Shown: piece by piece, positions 18,002 through 26,025 of the stretch
Position numbering within the stretch: the stretch's first letter is position 1
Layout: every line of letters starts with the position of its first letter
NCBI GenBank assembly: GCA_017964325.1
Contig: JAGCSE010000115.1
Span: 1 to 55,806, forward strand
Length of the DNA: 55,806 bases
Direction: 5' to 3'
DNA from: Victivallales bacterium
GTDB lineage: Bacteria; Verrucomicrobiota; Lentisphaeria; Oligosphaerales; Oligosphaeraceae
Notes under the pieces: generated by a model
Database searches by the model: none
What the model saw: the letters and a program-made list of their open reading frames with translations, nothing else
Told to the model about the DNA's origin: nothing
Translations under genes and position numbers: made by a program

Positions 18002-18210
18002 GCTGCGCCTTTCTACTGGGGTGAGGACGTGAGACGTGAGATGGGAGATGGGAGACGATTAGACGATTAGACGATTAGACGATTAGACGATTAGACGATT
18101 AGACGATTAGACAGCTGCGCCTTTCTACTGGGGTGAGGACGTGAGACGTGAGACGTGAGACGTGAGATGGGAGACGATTAGACGATTAGACGATTAGACA
18201 GCTGCGCCTT
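18002..18210. repeat. Nested VNTR: direct repeats containing heptamer and octamer arrays
   Basis: A segment starting gctgcgcctttctactgggg occurs at 18002 and again at 18114, and its first ten bases occur a third time at 18201-18210. Inside each long copy is an array of 7-base units (gtgagac, gggagat) followed by 8-base units (agacgatt). The first copy has seven agacgatt units (18053-18108), the second has three (18172-18195). The gtgagac array is instead longer in the second copy. It lies between two convergent genes. Copy-number change by slippage is very likely. Confidence 0.95.
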
Positions 18211-18256
18211 ATAAATACTTTGGAAATTACCTTTTTAATTTTTCATTTTATAATTT

Positions 18257-18769
18257 TTAATTCTTAATTAATTTAAGAGTTGGTAGGTTTCGTTTCGTTC
18301 GTTCTGCGTTGACGAATTGCCAGAGGGCGGGCAGTTTGGCAAGATTCTTTACAAGCTGCGATGTCGTTGTGCCAAGAATGGCAATGGCTTCCGACAATTT
18401 GTAGTCGGTCGCGAAAAGTGCGTCCAAAGCAACGGCCGCCCATAGCGGAAAACTGTCCGACGATGGCCCGGGCACGGGCTGCTTCCATGCTGTTGGTTCG
18501 CAGCGTAGATGAAGGGCGAATTCGAGACGGAGTTTCTGCAAGGCATGATGGCGGTTGATGTGCTGTGAACGCTCCACGTCGTCGAAGGCAAAAAGTCCTG
18601 TTGCAACGTGGGTTACGCGAACGGCAGATTCCGTCTTGTTGCGCTTTTGGCCGCCTGGGCCCGTGCCGCGCATCGTGTCGCAACGGCATTCGGCAAGAAG
18701 TTGCTGTTCCGACAGGGCAAGAAGTCGCGCCCTGTCGGGATGATATTGATTTTGATTCACTTCGGACAT
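18257..18769 (-). CDS. Peptide chain release factor-like protein (GGQ domain only)
   Basis: A 170-residue protein with the peptidyl-hydrolysis motif RGTGPGGQKRNKTESAVRV; GGQ is residues 39-41. Full release factors need a codon-recognition domain of another 200 residues, which is absent. It therefore resembles the ArfB/RF-1-like rescue group that frees stalled ribosomes. The C-terminal 70 residues (WAAVALDALFATDYKLSEA and onward) form a helical extension unlike the basic ArfB tail, so function by analogy is uncertain. It is 18 bases downstream of the methionine synthase gene and ends next to the VNTR. Confidence 0.85.
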   Translation of the reverse strand: MSEVNQNQYHPDRARLLALSEQQLLAECRCDTMRGTGPGGQKRNKTESAVRVTHVATGLFAFDDVERSQHINRHHALQKLRLEFALHLRCEPTAWKQPVPGPSSDSFPLWAAVALDALFATDYKLSEAIAILGTTTSQLVKNLAKLPALWQFVNAERTKRNLPTLKLIKN

Positions 18770-18787
18770 ATTGTGGAAATGCTTGAA

Positions 18788-21235
18788 TCAGACGAGATTC
18801 TGGGCGATGCGGACGGTGTCCATGGCATCTTTTGCATAATAGGCGCCAATGGATTTTGCGTAGTCCTCCGTGACGACCGCGCCGCCGACGATGAATTTCA
18901 AGTCGTTGAGACCACGCCCTCTGGCGGTGTCGATGACGGTCTTCATCTCCGTCATGGTGGTCGTCATCAGGGCGGAGAGGCCGACGATTTTGGCGTTGTG
19001 GGCGATTGCCGCGTCGAGAATCACATCAGCAGGGACGTCTCGTCCGAGGTCGATGACGTTAAAGTTGTAATTTCTTAGCATGACGGCGACAATGTTCTTT
19101 CCAATGTCGTGGACGTCGCCCTTCACGGTCGCGAGCACGAACGGGACGGGCGGTGTATTGGAGGCGTCCGTCTGGGCGGCTTCCAGAAGCGGCTCCAACG
19201 TGGCCATGGCGTTGCGCATGGCCTTGGCGGCTCCTAGAAGCTGCGGGAGGAAAAATACCTTCTTTTCGTATTTTTCACCGACGACGGAGATGGCGGGTAT
19301 CAGGATTCCGTTGACGATTTCCTGCGGGGGGACTCCTTCCTTCAGGCATTTTTTCAATGCGTTGGCGGCGGCGGAATCGTTGCCGTTGATGACGGCGTTT
19401 CTCAGCATATCCCTGGGCGTGGCGGCGCTCATGGAAGGGGTGGCTGCGGCGGTTGCCGAGGTGGCCGCCGCAGCCGTCTTAGGGTGGTTTGGCTCCGTTC
19501 CTGCGAAGGAATCAATGAAACATCGGGCCTGTTCGTCCTTTGATTTGAGGACGTTACCCGCCTTGACGGTCTCGATGATGTCGGCGAGCATGGGATTGGC
19601 GATGGCGCAGTTCAAGCCGGAGCCGATGGCCATGGCGAGAAATGCGCGGTTGATCAAATCGCGGCGGGGCAGTCCGAACGATACGTTGGAAAGGCCGCAG
19701 ATGGTGTTGAGATGGCGGGACGACGCCCAGCGGATCATCGACAGCGTGTCCATGGCGGCCTGCGGAGTGGAGGAGACCGTCATGACGAGGCCATCGACCA
19801 CAAAGTCCTGCGGTTCATAGCCGTATTCGGTGGCCTTTTCCATGATTCGCGTGGCGGCGGCGGCGCGTTTTTCGACTGTTTCAGGGATGCCGTTGTCATC
19901 GAGCGGGAGGACGACGAGCATGGCGCCATATTTGGCGACGAGCGGGAGTACGATGTCCAGCCGATCCTTTTCGGCGGAGATGGAATTGAAAAGCACGCGG
20001 CCTGGATAAAGCCGCAGGGCGGCTTCGGCGACTTCCGGTTTGGTGGTGTCGATGCAAAGCGACGTGTGGGTTTCCATAAGCAGTTGGGCGATGATCTCCT
20101 TCATCGTCTTGACTTCGTCAATGCCTGGTACGCCGACATTTACGTCCAAAAGTTCGGCTCCTGCCTCGACCTGTTCGTCCGCAAATTGGAGGACGAGATC
20201 GAACTTGCCGTCTCGCAGCTCCGCCTGGAGGGCCTTCTTGCCTGTTGGGTTGATGCGTTCGCCAACGATGGCGAAGGGCTGTTCGGGCGTGATGACACGG
20301 AACTTACGCGGCGAACTGACACACGAGAGCTTCGATTCGCCGAATGGCGGTGGCGGTAGTTGCGCGATGAGTTTGGATGCGGCTTCGATGTGGGCGGGTG
20401 TGGTGCCACAGCAGCCGCCGACGATGGAGGATCCAGCGTCGATGAGCGTTTTCAACTGCGGCGCAAAGTCTTCTGGCGTAAGGTCGAAGACCGTCTCGAC
20501 TCCTTCCAGCTTGGGCATTCCCGCATTCGGTTTGGCGACGAGCGGGACGCGGGCGTATGGCTTGATGGCGCGGATGATTTCGGCCATGTGTTCGGGGCCT
20601 GTGGAGCAGTTGCAGCCGAAGGCGGTTGCGCCGAGAGCTTGGAGGGTGATGAGCGCGGAGATTGGCGAGTTGCCTGTGAGCGTGCGACCGTTTTTCTCGA
20701 AAGTCATGGTGACGATGACGGGAATGTCGGCGTCCAGTTCGCGGACGGCGATCAAGGCGGCGCGGGCCTCCTGGATGTCCATCATCGTCTCGATTGCGAA
20801 GCCATCGACTCCGCCTTCGAGGAGGCCACGGGCCTGTTCCTTATAGACATCGACTGCTTCATCGAAGGGGAGGGCGTCTTCGTCAAACGGCTCGATGAAA
20901 CGGCCCGTGGGGGAGAGGTCACCGAAAACGCGGGCGGTGGTCATGGCGGCTTTGGAGATTTCCGCCAGTTTTCTGTTCATGGCGACTGTTTCGGCTTCAA
21001 GACCGTAGTTGCTGAGCTTCAGGCGGTTGGCTCCGAACGTGCAGGCATAGACGATATCCGAACCCGCCTGTTCGTAATTCTTCTGGATGGTGGCGATGGA
21101 GTCGGGGTGTTCGATAACCCACGCTTCGGGGCAGACACCGTGGGGCATTCCGAGCTTGGCAAGCTCAGTGCCTGTCGCCCCGTCCAGAAAGACGATTTTT
21201 GATTTGATGAGGTTTAGGAAATCTTGTTTTTTCAT
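18788..21235 (-). CDS. metH: Cobalamin-dependent methionine synthase, short form without reactivation domain
   Basis: An 815-residue enzyme moving methyl from methyl-tetrahydrofolate to homocysteine through cobalamin. Domain order: homocysteine/zinc domain (1-290, Zn ligands Cys210 and Cys275-Cys276 in GGCCGTTPAHI); pterin-binding domain (about 310-580, with VGERINPTGKKAL); cobalamin helical cap and Rossmann domain (about 610-815) with the axial His in GDVHDIGKN. The AdoMet-dependent activation domain of Escherichia coli MetH (about 1220 residues) is missing, as in some anaerobes where reactivation is done by a separate protein. Another methyl donor or acceptor is possible but the three domains favour MetH. 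It sits 27 bases after phoH in the same direction. Confidence 0.9.
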   Translation of the reverse strand: MKKQDFLNLIKSKIVFLDGATGTELAKLGMPHGVCPEAWVIEHPDSIATIQKNYEQAGSDIVYACTFGANRLKLSNYGLEAETVAMNRKLAEISKAAMTTARVFGDLSPTGRFIEPFDEDALPFDEAVDVYKEQARGLLEGGVDGFAIETMMDIQEARAALIAVRELDADIPVIVTMTFEKNGRTLTGNSPISALITLQALGATAFGCNCSTGPEHMAEIIRAIKPYARVPLVAKPNAGMPKLEGVETVFDLTPEDFAPQLKTLIDAGSSIVGGCCGTTPAHIEAASKLIAQLPPPPFGESKLSCVSSPRKFRVITPEQPFAIVGERINPTGKKALQAELRDGKFDLVLQFADEQVEAGAELLDVNVGVPGIDEVKTMKEIIAQLLMETHTSLCIDTTKPEVAEAALRLYPGRVLFNSISAEKDRLDIVLPLVAKYGAMLVVLPLDDNGIPETVEKRAAAATRIMEKATEYGYEPQDFVVDGLVMTVSSTPQAAMDTLSMIRWASSRHLNTICGLSNVSFGLPRRDLINRAFLAMAIGSGLNCAIANPMLADIIETVKAGNVLKSKDEQARCFIDSFAGTEPNHPKTAAAATSATAAATPSMSAATPRDMLRNAVINGNDSAAANALKKCLKEGVPPQEIVNGILIPAISVVGEKYEKKVFFLPQLLGAAKAMRNAMATLEPLLEAAQTDASNTPPVPFVLATVKGDVHDIGKNIVAVMLRNYNFNVIDLGRDVPADVILDAAIAHNAKIVGLSALMTTTMTEMKTVIDTARGRGLNDLKFIVGGAVVTEDYAKSIGAYYAKDAMDTVRIAQNLV

Positions 21236-21262
21236 GGTTGGAACGTGTTATGTTGGTTCGAC

Positions 21263-22555
21263 TTATAGGAGCATAGAGGCCGTCTCGGCGAGCTCTGAAC
21301 GTTCGCCTTTCATCAAGGTGAGATGAGCGGAGAGGGGGGAGGATTGGAATTTATCGACCAATTGCGTGAGACCGTTGGAAAGCCGATCGACATACGGGTT
21401 GTCAATCTGCGCGGGGTCGCCCGTGAGAATGACCTTACTGCCGTTTCCGACGCGGGTTATGGCGGTTTTCACTTCCAGCGGCGTGAGGTTCTGCGCTTCG
21501 TCGATGATGATGAATTGGTTGGGGATGCTTCGGCCGCGGATGTAGGTCAACGGCTCGATGGAGATTTCGGGGCAGGTCAACACGTCGTTCGGGAGCGTGC
21601 GGGATGGCATGCGGCGGTCTTGCGCACGGATGAATTCCAATGCGTCATAGACGGGCTGCATCCATGGCTTCATCTTTTCGGAGAGGTCGCCTGGCAGGTA
21701 GCCCATGTCTCGGCTGACGGGCATGGTCGGGCGGAAGACGAGCAGCTTCTGGTAGCGGTTTTCGCCGAAGACCTGCTGGAGGCCTGCGGCGATGGCGAGA
21801 AGCGTCTTGCCGGTGCCCGCCTTGCCTGCAAGCGTGACGAGCTTGATGGAGTCGTCAAGCAGTGCGTCGAATGAAAAGACCTGTTCGAGGTTGAGGGGAC
21901 GGATTCCGCAGCAGACCGTGCTGGTTGTGTCCAGTGGCCATAACTCATTTGTTTTAGCATAGAAACGTGCGCAAGCAGCGTTTTTCGGATTGTCTTTTTC
22001 GCGTGCGAAGACATATTCGTTGGGCTGAAACTTGAGTTTGGCGGCAGGCAGGGCGTTGCCGTTCTTGAGAGCGATGATTGCAGAAGCATCGAAATCCTTG
22101 ATATGCCAGCCTTTAAGCGTATCTGTATCTCGCACGGGGCCTTGTGTGTAGTCTTTGGCGACGAGGCCGAGAGCATCCGCCTTGAGGCGTAGGTTGACGT
22201 TTTTTGTAATGATGGTGGGTGCGATGTTGTCGGGATGCTCCTGCATGAGGCGGGCGGCGAGGCGGAGGATGGCGTCTGACGCATCGCGGTCATGACGCAT
22301 TTCCGGCGAATCGTCTCCGATGATTTTCAGCGTGGCTCCGTTCTGGAGGGCGACTCCGTTTTTGAGGGAGCCAGTCGCGCGGAGACTGTCGATTTCGACA
22401 GCCAGTTGGCGGGCGTTGCGGCCTGTTTCCGTGTTATCGTGCTTGAAACGGTCAATTTCTTCGACAACCGCAAGGGGGATAAGGATTTCCGTATTTGGGA
22501 AATGGTAAATCGCCTGTGGGTCGAACAGAAGAACGTTGGTGTCAAGGATGAGCAT
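21263..22555 (-). CDS. PhoH family protein with N-terminal PIN domain (PhoH2 type)
   Basis: A 430-residue toxin-like RNase plus RNA helicase-type ATPase. The N-terminal PIN domain opens MLILDTNVLLFDP with acidic residues in EEIDRFK and the DASDAILRLA region. The PhoH ATPase follows from about residue 220, with Walker A GKAGTGKT and Walker B FIIIDEAQN, and TGDPAQIDNPY. PIN-PhoH proteins unwind and cleave RNA. The gene heads a minus-strand run into metH and diverges from folP, sharing an 87-base intergenic region. Confidence 0.93.
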   Translation of the reverse strand: MLILDTNVLLFDPQAIYHFPNTEILIPLAVVEEIDRFKHDNTETGRNARQLAVEIDSLRATGSLKNGVALQNGATLKIIGDDSPEMRHDRDASDAILRLAARLMQEHPDNIAPTIITKNVNLRLKADALGLVAKDYTQGPVRDTDTLKGWHIKDFDASAIIALKNGNALPAAKLKFQPNEYVFAREKDNPKNAACARFYAKTNELWPLDTTSTVCCGIRPLNLEQVFSFDALLDDSIKLVTLAGKAGTGKTLLAIAAGLQQVFGENRYQKLLVFRPTMPVSRDMGYLPGDLSEKMKPWMQPVYDALEFIRAQDRRMPSRTLPNDVLTCPEISIEPLTYIRGRSIPNQFIIIDEAQNLTPLEVKTAITRVGNGSKVILTGDPAQIDNPYVDRLSNGLTQLVDKFQSSPLSAHLTLMKGERSELAETASMLL

Positions 22556-22642
22556 GAAGGAGGAAGGGGGGCGTTTGATGGTAAAAAATTAGCGGGAGTT
22601 CTTTTATTTATTTGGAAAATGGATTAGATTACCTATAAAGTA

Positions 22643-23536
22643 ATGTCGAAAACGGGAATTGCTAGAAAACGCAGGATGGAAACATCGATGAATGGATTTG
22701 GAAGTTTTTTGTTCAAGTGCTGTGACAAGGAGATTGTCTGCGATGGGCAGGCGAAAATCATGGGCATTCTGAACACGACACCGGATTCGTTTTCGGACGG
22801 CGGGCGGTATGAAACCGTTGATGCGGCGGTGGAGCAAGGCTTGCGGATGGCTGCGGAAGGCGCTGATATTCTGGATGTTGGGGGCGAATCGACACGGCCA
22901 GGCCACACGCCCGTGGACGCTGAGGAGGAGATTCGCCGTGTCGTGCCCGTCATCGAAGAACTGGGCCGCCATACCGATGTGCCGATCAGCATTGATACGA
23001 GCAAGGGGGCGGTCGCTGTCGCTGCAGTCAAGGCGGGTGCTGTGATAGTGAACGATGTCTGCGGATTCGAGCGAGATTTCTCGGTGATGACGGATTTGCT
23101 GCGGAAGACAGGAGCGGGCGCTGTGCTGATGCACTGGCGGGACGGATTGCCGTCGGATGCGGATGACGCGGCGCATGAAATCGGTCGCTATCTAATTGAA
23201 CGGATTCATCTTGCGGAAGAAGCCAGCAGATTGGACGCGACGCATTTCATGACGGATCCAGGCATCGGTTTTGCGAAAACGCATGAACAGAACTTGAGCA
23301 TCATCCGTCATACGGGATACTACCGATCACTTGGATATCCCGTGCTGTTGGGGCCGTCACGCAAGTCGTTTATAGGACGAATCTTGGATGAACCAGAGCC
23401 GATGAACCGCCGTTGGGGGACGGCGGGTGCGGTTGCTGTCGGCGCATGGCTTGGCGCGGATGTCATCCGCGTCCATGACGTGGCGGAAATGCGGGATGTG
23501 GCGAGAGTCGTGGACGCGATAAAAGCTGAAAGCTAA
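22643..23536 (+). CDS. folP: Dihydropteroate synthase
   Basis: Joins 6-hydroxymethyl-dihydropterin pyrophosphate to p-aminobenzoate in folate synthesis. Seen: MGILNTTPDSFSDGG, ILDVGGESTRPG, SIDTSK, VNDVCGF, MTDPGIGFAKT and GPSRKSFIG, all canonical, in a TIM barrel of usual length. The N-terminal 30 residues are extra; ATG 22676 or 22688 are possible later starts. The last codons (KAES, stop) are formed by a GCYRAAA heptamer repeat at 23525-23538. cdaA follows 66 bases on. Confidence 0.95.
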   Translation: MSKTGIARKRRMETSMNGFGSFLFKCCDKEIVCDGQAKIMGILNTTPDSFSDGGRYETVDAAVEQGLRMAAEGADILDVGGESTRPGHTPVDAEEEIRRVVPVIEELGRHTDVPISIDTSKGAVAVAAVKAGAVIVNDVCGFERDFSVMTDLLRKTGAGAVLMHWRDGLPSDADDAAHEIGRYLIERIHLAEEASRLDATHFMTDPGIGFAKTHEQNLSIIRHTGYYRSLGYPVLLGPSRKSFIGRILDEPEPMNRRWGTAGAVAVGAWLGADVIRVHDVAEMRDVARVVDAIKAES

Positions 23537-23538
23537 AA
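23525..23538 (+). repeat. Heptamer repeat units overlapping the folP stop codon
   Basis: Two units, gctgaaa and gctaaaa. The second supplies the TAA stop of folP (bases 23534-23536), so the protein ends in residues encoded by the repeat. Confidence 0.75.
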
Positions 23539-23602
23539 TCTTGAAGCAAAAACAGGGATGGAGATGTAAATGTCTGAGTATTAGGAGAATGGATACAACC
23601 TC

Positions 23603-24499
23603 ATGAGTATGTTTGTAGTTATATTAAAAGCGACTGTAGAGATTCTGGTCCTGGCCAGTTTCTTCTATATGATCTTGCGTGTGCTGCGTGGAAGTCGCGG
23701 CATGCGGATGCTTGTGACGATCATCGGCATACTCATATTTTTGCAATTCAGCGCACGATATCTTGGATTGCAGACACTTGGATGGTTGTGTACGCAGATA
23801 TTCTTCTATCTTCCGTTTTTCCTTGCTGTTGTGTTCCAAGCGGAAATCCGTCGAGTGCTCGTGATGATGAATGTTTCGAAACTACGGTACATCAAGACAC
23901 AGGAGAATATCGACGGCGGGAGGGATCAGAAACTGACATTGATTCTCATGCCGATTCTCACACACCTTTCCAAGAGCCATACGGGGGCGTTGATTGCCGT
24001 CGAACAGGAGGTTGGATTGCAGGGCATCTGTGAAACGGGCAAGTTTCTCAATGCGCCGTTGGACAAGGATAACTCGTTGCTGGAGACAATCTTCTATGAA
24101 GGGACACCGTTGCATGACGGGGGCGTCGTCATCCGCGGGGAGACGATTGTGGCGGCGAGCTGCGTGTTTCCGCTGTGCGACACGGACGATGAAAAGAAAG
24201 ACCCACGCTGGGGGATGCGCCATCAGGCGGCTCTGGGATTGAGCGAACAGAGCGACGCCGTCGTATTGGTTGTTTCGGAAGAGACGGGAAGGATCAGTTT
24301 GGCGTATAACGGCAAGATGACCGAAATCGGCAGTAACGAGGAACTTATGCGGAAATCGTTGAACCAGAATCTGCATGTCGTGACGGCGGAGGAAAATTAT
24401 CCCATGCTGATGGAAATGTATCATTTCTTTGCAAACATGGGGCAGCAGATACGTCGAAATTTAGGATTGATGAAGAAGCACAAAAGTGAGCAGGGCTAA
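23603..24499 (+). CDS. cdaA: Diadenylate cyclase CdaA-like membrane protein
   Basis: A 298-residue protein with three N-terminal membrane segments (about 8-25, 35-52, 62-80) and a cytoplasmic DAC domain that makes c-di-AMP from two ATP. The family motifs are altered: DGA appears as Asp172-Gly-Gly174 (LHDGGVVI), and GTRHR appears as GMRHQ, with Gln208 for the second Arg. The rest (LGLSEQSDAVVLVVSEETGRISL) is well conserved. Activity is likely but not certain given the RHR change. It is followed immediately by the YbbR-domain regulator gene, the usual cdaA-cdaR pair. ATG 23609 is an alternative start. Confidence 0.9.
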   Translation: MSMFVVILKATVEILVLASFFYMILRVLRGSRGMRMLVTIIGILIFLQFSARYLGLQTLGWLCTQIFFYLPFFLAVVFQAEIRRVLVMMNVSKLRYIKTQENIDGGRDQKLTLILMPILTHLSKSHTGALIAVEQEVGLQGICETGKFLNAPLDKDNSLLETIFYEGTPLHDGGVVIRGETIVAASCVFPLCDTDDEKKDPRWGMRHQAALGLSEQSDAVVLVVSEETGRISLAYNGKMTEIGSNEELMRKSLNQNLHVVTAEENYPMLMEMYHFFANMGQQIRRNLGLMKKHKSEQG

Positions 24500-24503
24500 C
24501 GGA

Positions 24504-25706
24504 ATGATAAGCGACAGTTTCAGACGAACAAAACGGCGGTTCATGTCCGACATCTGGCGGCGCATCGGTGCGCTTGCATTGGCCATCTATGTGTGGTATT
24601 ACATTAACGAGCGTGTGACCGATTACCAGATGGTGACTGGCGTGCCAATTCATGCCTCGTATGATCAAAGCAAGATGCAGATCATTGGCGCGACTGATTT
24701 TGTTCGTGATTTTGTCGTACAATATAAGGGAAAAGACAAAGATGCCAGTTGGATGCTGGCATCGTCATACGAGTTTCAGGTGAACATGCCTGAAACGGTG
24801 AAGGGGACTGCAACGCTGGAATTTGGCAAGGAGCAATTGGAGGTCGTCAAGAAGCCTACCGGCGTGACGCTGAAGGAAATGCAGCCATCAAAAATCCGCG
24901 TGACAGCGGATGAAATCGTCGAGACATGGCTTGAAATCGCGCATCTTCCGAGCAAAGTGAAGCCGAATGGTGATTTAATACGTTTTTTGAATCCACAGCC
25001 TGCACGTGTGAAAGTGCGTGGTCCGTCGCGAATTGTGAACAATTTGCAGGCGTTGCCGTTGAAAGAGCCTGATATGAGCATGCCGTTCGGCTCCACGGTT
25101 CGTTTGCAAATAGACAATCCGGACCGTATGTCCCTGACCATCACTCCGTCGGAGGTAATGGTGAATGTGGAGAAGCAAGTTACTGAGGAACAGGATTTTG
25201 AGAAGATTGTACCATTTCTGCTGCTGCCGCCAAACACGGATTTGATGCAGGGGACGGCGGCTTTGCCGTCCGTGACGGTTCGGCTGCACGGTTCTGTGAC
25301 GGATATTATGGAACTGAAAGCCGGCACTGTTCCTTTCCGCGTGTTTTTGGATTTGTCCGATGTCAACGACGTGGGGCCTTGGTCTCGGAAGGTGCTTGTT
25401 GCAGGGCTTCCCAATGGCGTGGATGTCGTGAAAATTGAGCCGGACACGATTCATGACATCTTATTGAAACGCCGTGAAGTTGTTCCACAAAAGCCTGTTG
25501 CGGAAGGCGATGCGGATACGTCCGAGTCGGGGAGGAACGCTGAAACGGACAAGAAGGAGGATATGCAAAAGAAAGTTGAGGCCGAGAAGAAAATCGAGGC
25601 GGAGAAGAAAGTCGAGGCGGAGAAGAAAGTCGAGGCGGAGAAGAAAGTCGAGGCGGAGAAGAAAGCGGAGATGCCTGCCGCCGAACCGAATAAATTGCCT
25701 GAATAG
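24504..25706 (+). CDS. cdaR: YbbR-domain protein, CdaR-like regulator of CdaA
   Basis: About 400 residues. One N-terminal membrane segment (IGALALAIYVWYYINERV) is followed by YbbR-type beta repeats (for instance VKVRGPSRIVNNL and VTVRLHGSVTDI), which in Firmicutes contact and tune CdaA outside the membrane. The last 70 residues are a charged tail with a KKVEAE repeat encoded by five 18-base units. Start: the GTG at 24486 overlaps cdaA by 14 bases; I prefer ATG 24504 just after the cdaA stop. ATG 24543 would also keep the whole membrane segment. Confidence 0.85.
   Translation: MISDSFRRTKRRFMSDIWRRIGALALAIYVWYYINERVTDYQMVTGVPIHASYDQSKMQIIGATDFVRDFVVQYKGKDKDASWMLASSYEFQVNMPETVKGTATLEFGKEQLEVVKKPTGVTLKEMQPSKIRVTADEIVETWLEIAHLPSKVKPNGDLIRFLNPQPARVKVRGPSRIVNNLQALPLKEPDMSMPFGSTVRLQIDNPDRMSLTITPSEVMVNVEKQVTEEQDFEKIVPFLLLPPNTDLMQGTAALPSVTVRLHGSVTDIMELKAGTVPFRVFLDLSDVNDVGPWSRKVLVAGLPNGVDVVKIEPDTIHDILLKRREVVPQKPVAEGDADTSESGRNAETDKKEDMQKKVEAEKKIEAEKKVEAEKKVEAEKKVEAEKKAEMPAAEPNKLPE
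25575..25664 (+). repeat. Five 18-base tandem units inside cdaR coding sequence
   Basis: Units at 25575, 25593, 25611, 25629 and 25647 of the form gtcgaggcggagaagaaa, near identical at the DNA level, encoding VEAEKK. Because the unit is a multiple of three, gain or loss of units would keep the frame and change only the tail length. Confidence 0.95.
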
Positions 25707-25820
25707 CCGCTGGACGGATTGAAATATGCAACCTGAATACAGGTTGGAAGCAAAAATTGAAAGAAGAGGAATTGTTGGAAACTATTGGAGGCGCAGGACG
25801 GATTTTTTGGGTGATTCTAT

Positions 25821-25848
25821 TTGCAAATTCAGAAAAGCGGTGTAATTT
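25821..25848 (+). promoter_or_regulatory. Candidate promoter of the tRNA-Thr gene
   Basis: TTGCAA at 25821-25826, 16 bases, then TAATTT at 25843-25848, ending 27 bases before the tRNA. It resembles the TTGCAA element before the AAA-ATPase gene at 3498. By eye only. Confidence 0.4.
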
Positions 25849-25875
25849 AAAGATGTTTTCCATTTCGGGAAAGAT

Positions 25876-25950
25876 GCCAGCATAGCTCAGCGGTAGAGCA
25901 GCGCATTCGTAATGCGCAGGTCAAGGGTTCAAATCCCTTCGCTGGCTCCA
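25876..25950 (+). tRNA. tRNA-Thr (anticodon CGT), CCA encoded
   Basis: A full cloverleaf by eye: acceptor GCCAGC pairs with GCTGGC (position 7-66 is an A-C mismatch), D stem GCTC/GAGC, anticodon stem GCGCA/TGCGC with loop TTCGTAA, anticodon CGT at 25908-25910, T stem AAGGG/CCCTT with loop TTCAAAT, discriminator T, then CCA. It reads ACG threonine codons. G1-C72 and C2-G71 agree with known threonine identity pairs. Confidence 0.96.
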
Positions 25951-25954
25951 TATA

Positions 25955-25989
25955 AAGAGGCCGTTGCTTTTGCAACGGCCTCTTTTTTT
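25955..25989 (+). terminator. Rho-independent terminator after tRNA-Thr
   Basis: A perfect 12-base stem, agaggccgttgc and gcaacggcctct, with a TTTT loop, followed by a run of T. It starts five bases after the tRNA CCA. Confidence 0.93.
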
Positions 25990-26025
25990 GTGTTTTCGAT
26001 AGGAGAGGTGTGAGACAATAGCTGT

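Noticed and set aside
18053..18195. Possible CRISPR array
   Set aside because: The 8-base units are contiguous with no unique spacers and no cas genes are near; it is a VNTR.
21323..21874. Plus-strand frame opposite the PhoH gene
   Set aside because: It covers the PhoH ATPase motifs on the other strand and resembles no protein.
23589..23606. Five-codon leader ORF overlapping the cdaA start as ATGA
   Set aside because: The AGGAG is only one base before its ATG, too close to work, and the peptide has no regulatory feature.
25729..25746. Hairpin caacctg/caggttg after cdaR as a terminator
   Set aside because: The 7-base stem is not followed by a T run, and a tRNA promoter follows; too weak to call.
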